Below, one piece after another: positions 12,851 to 12,871 of a stretch of 12,871 bases of DNA. A program made the translations under genes and the position numbers. The notes beneath the pieces are model-generated. The model was not told the DNA's origin. It did not search any database and saw only the letters and a list, made by a program, of their open reading frames with translations. Within the stretch, counting starts at the first letter, position 1. Each line of letters opens with the position of its first letter. Source of the stretch: Yinghuangia elevatio (lineage in GTDB: Bacteria; Actinomycetota; Actinomycetes; Streptomycetales; Streptomycetaceae); NCBI RefSeq assembly GCF_040649515.1, contig NZ_JBEZFP010000202.1:1-12871 (forward strand), in the 5' to 3' direction.

Positions 12851-12871
12851 CGTTGGAAGAGGGAAGGGTCC

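Overview
The window is very GC-rich and has a strong third-position GC bias. Starts are a mix of ATG, GTG and probably TTG, most with purine-rich Shine-Dalgarno sites. Together with the gene content and an actinobacterial-style c-di-AMP riboswitch in front of a LysM/NlpC-P60 wall hydrolase, this points to a Streptomyces-like actinomycete chromosome. I see no rRNA, tRNA, CRISPR array, insertion sequence or phage gene. Ten protein-coding genes are well supported, plus one possible 18-codon leader ORF. Most other long open frames are antisense or shifted shadows caused by the high GC.

Left part (about 145-4094, minus strand). In transcription order there is a short-chain dehydrogenase of the type-II 3-hydroxyacyl-CoA dehydrogenase kind, a crotonase/enoyl-CoA hydratase and a compact, animal-type transketolase. 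The first two are adjacent steps of acyl-CoA beta-oxidation chemistry. The transketolase carries a serine/glycine-rich low-complexity insertion in its ThDP domain and is not next to other pentose-phosphate genes. A dyad (AACG-N2-CGTT) in the divergent gap before the SDR looks like a TetR-type operator.

Middle part (4321-8832, plus strand). A metallo-beta-lactamase-fold hydrolase comes first. After a 256-bp regulatory gap with a possible promoter, an internal palindrome and an 18-codon ORF with a strong Shine-Dalgarno, there are two tandem zinc-ribbon proteins of the poorly understood RNHCP family, then an alpha/beta hydrolase and a PYROXD2/phytoene-desaturase-like flavoprotein. The last four genes are closely spaced and probably form one transcription unit. 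This is the least understood part of the window.

Right part (8833-12871). A repeat-rich gap precedes a multi-spanning membrane protein with a proline-rich N-terminus. It is convergent with a small three-helix membrane protein. A long, less GC-rich leader region with a c-di-AMP (ydaO/yuaA) riboswitch follows, leading into a secreted LysM-NlpC/P60 peptidoglycan hydrolase. The window ends just after an uninterrupted run of 18 G.

A recurrent theme is short tandem repeats of unrelated sequence in gaps and over stop codons: 11 bp x3 at the SDR stop, 20 bp x2 at the flavoprotein stop, about 16 bp x7 before the large membrane protein, and 13 bp x5-7 before the small one.
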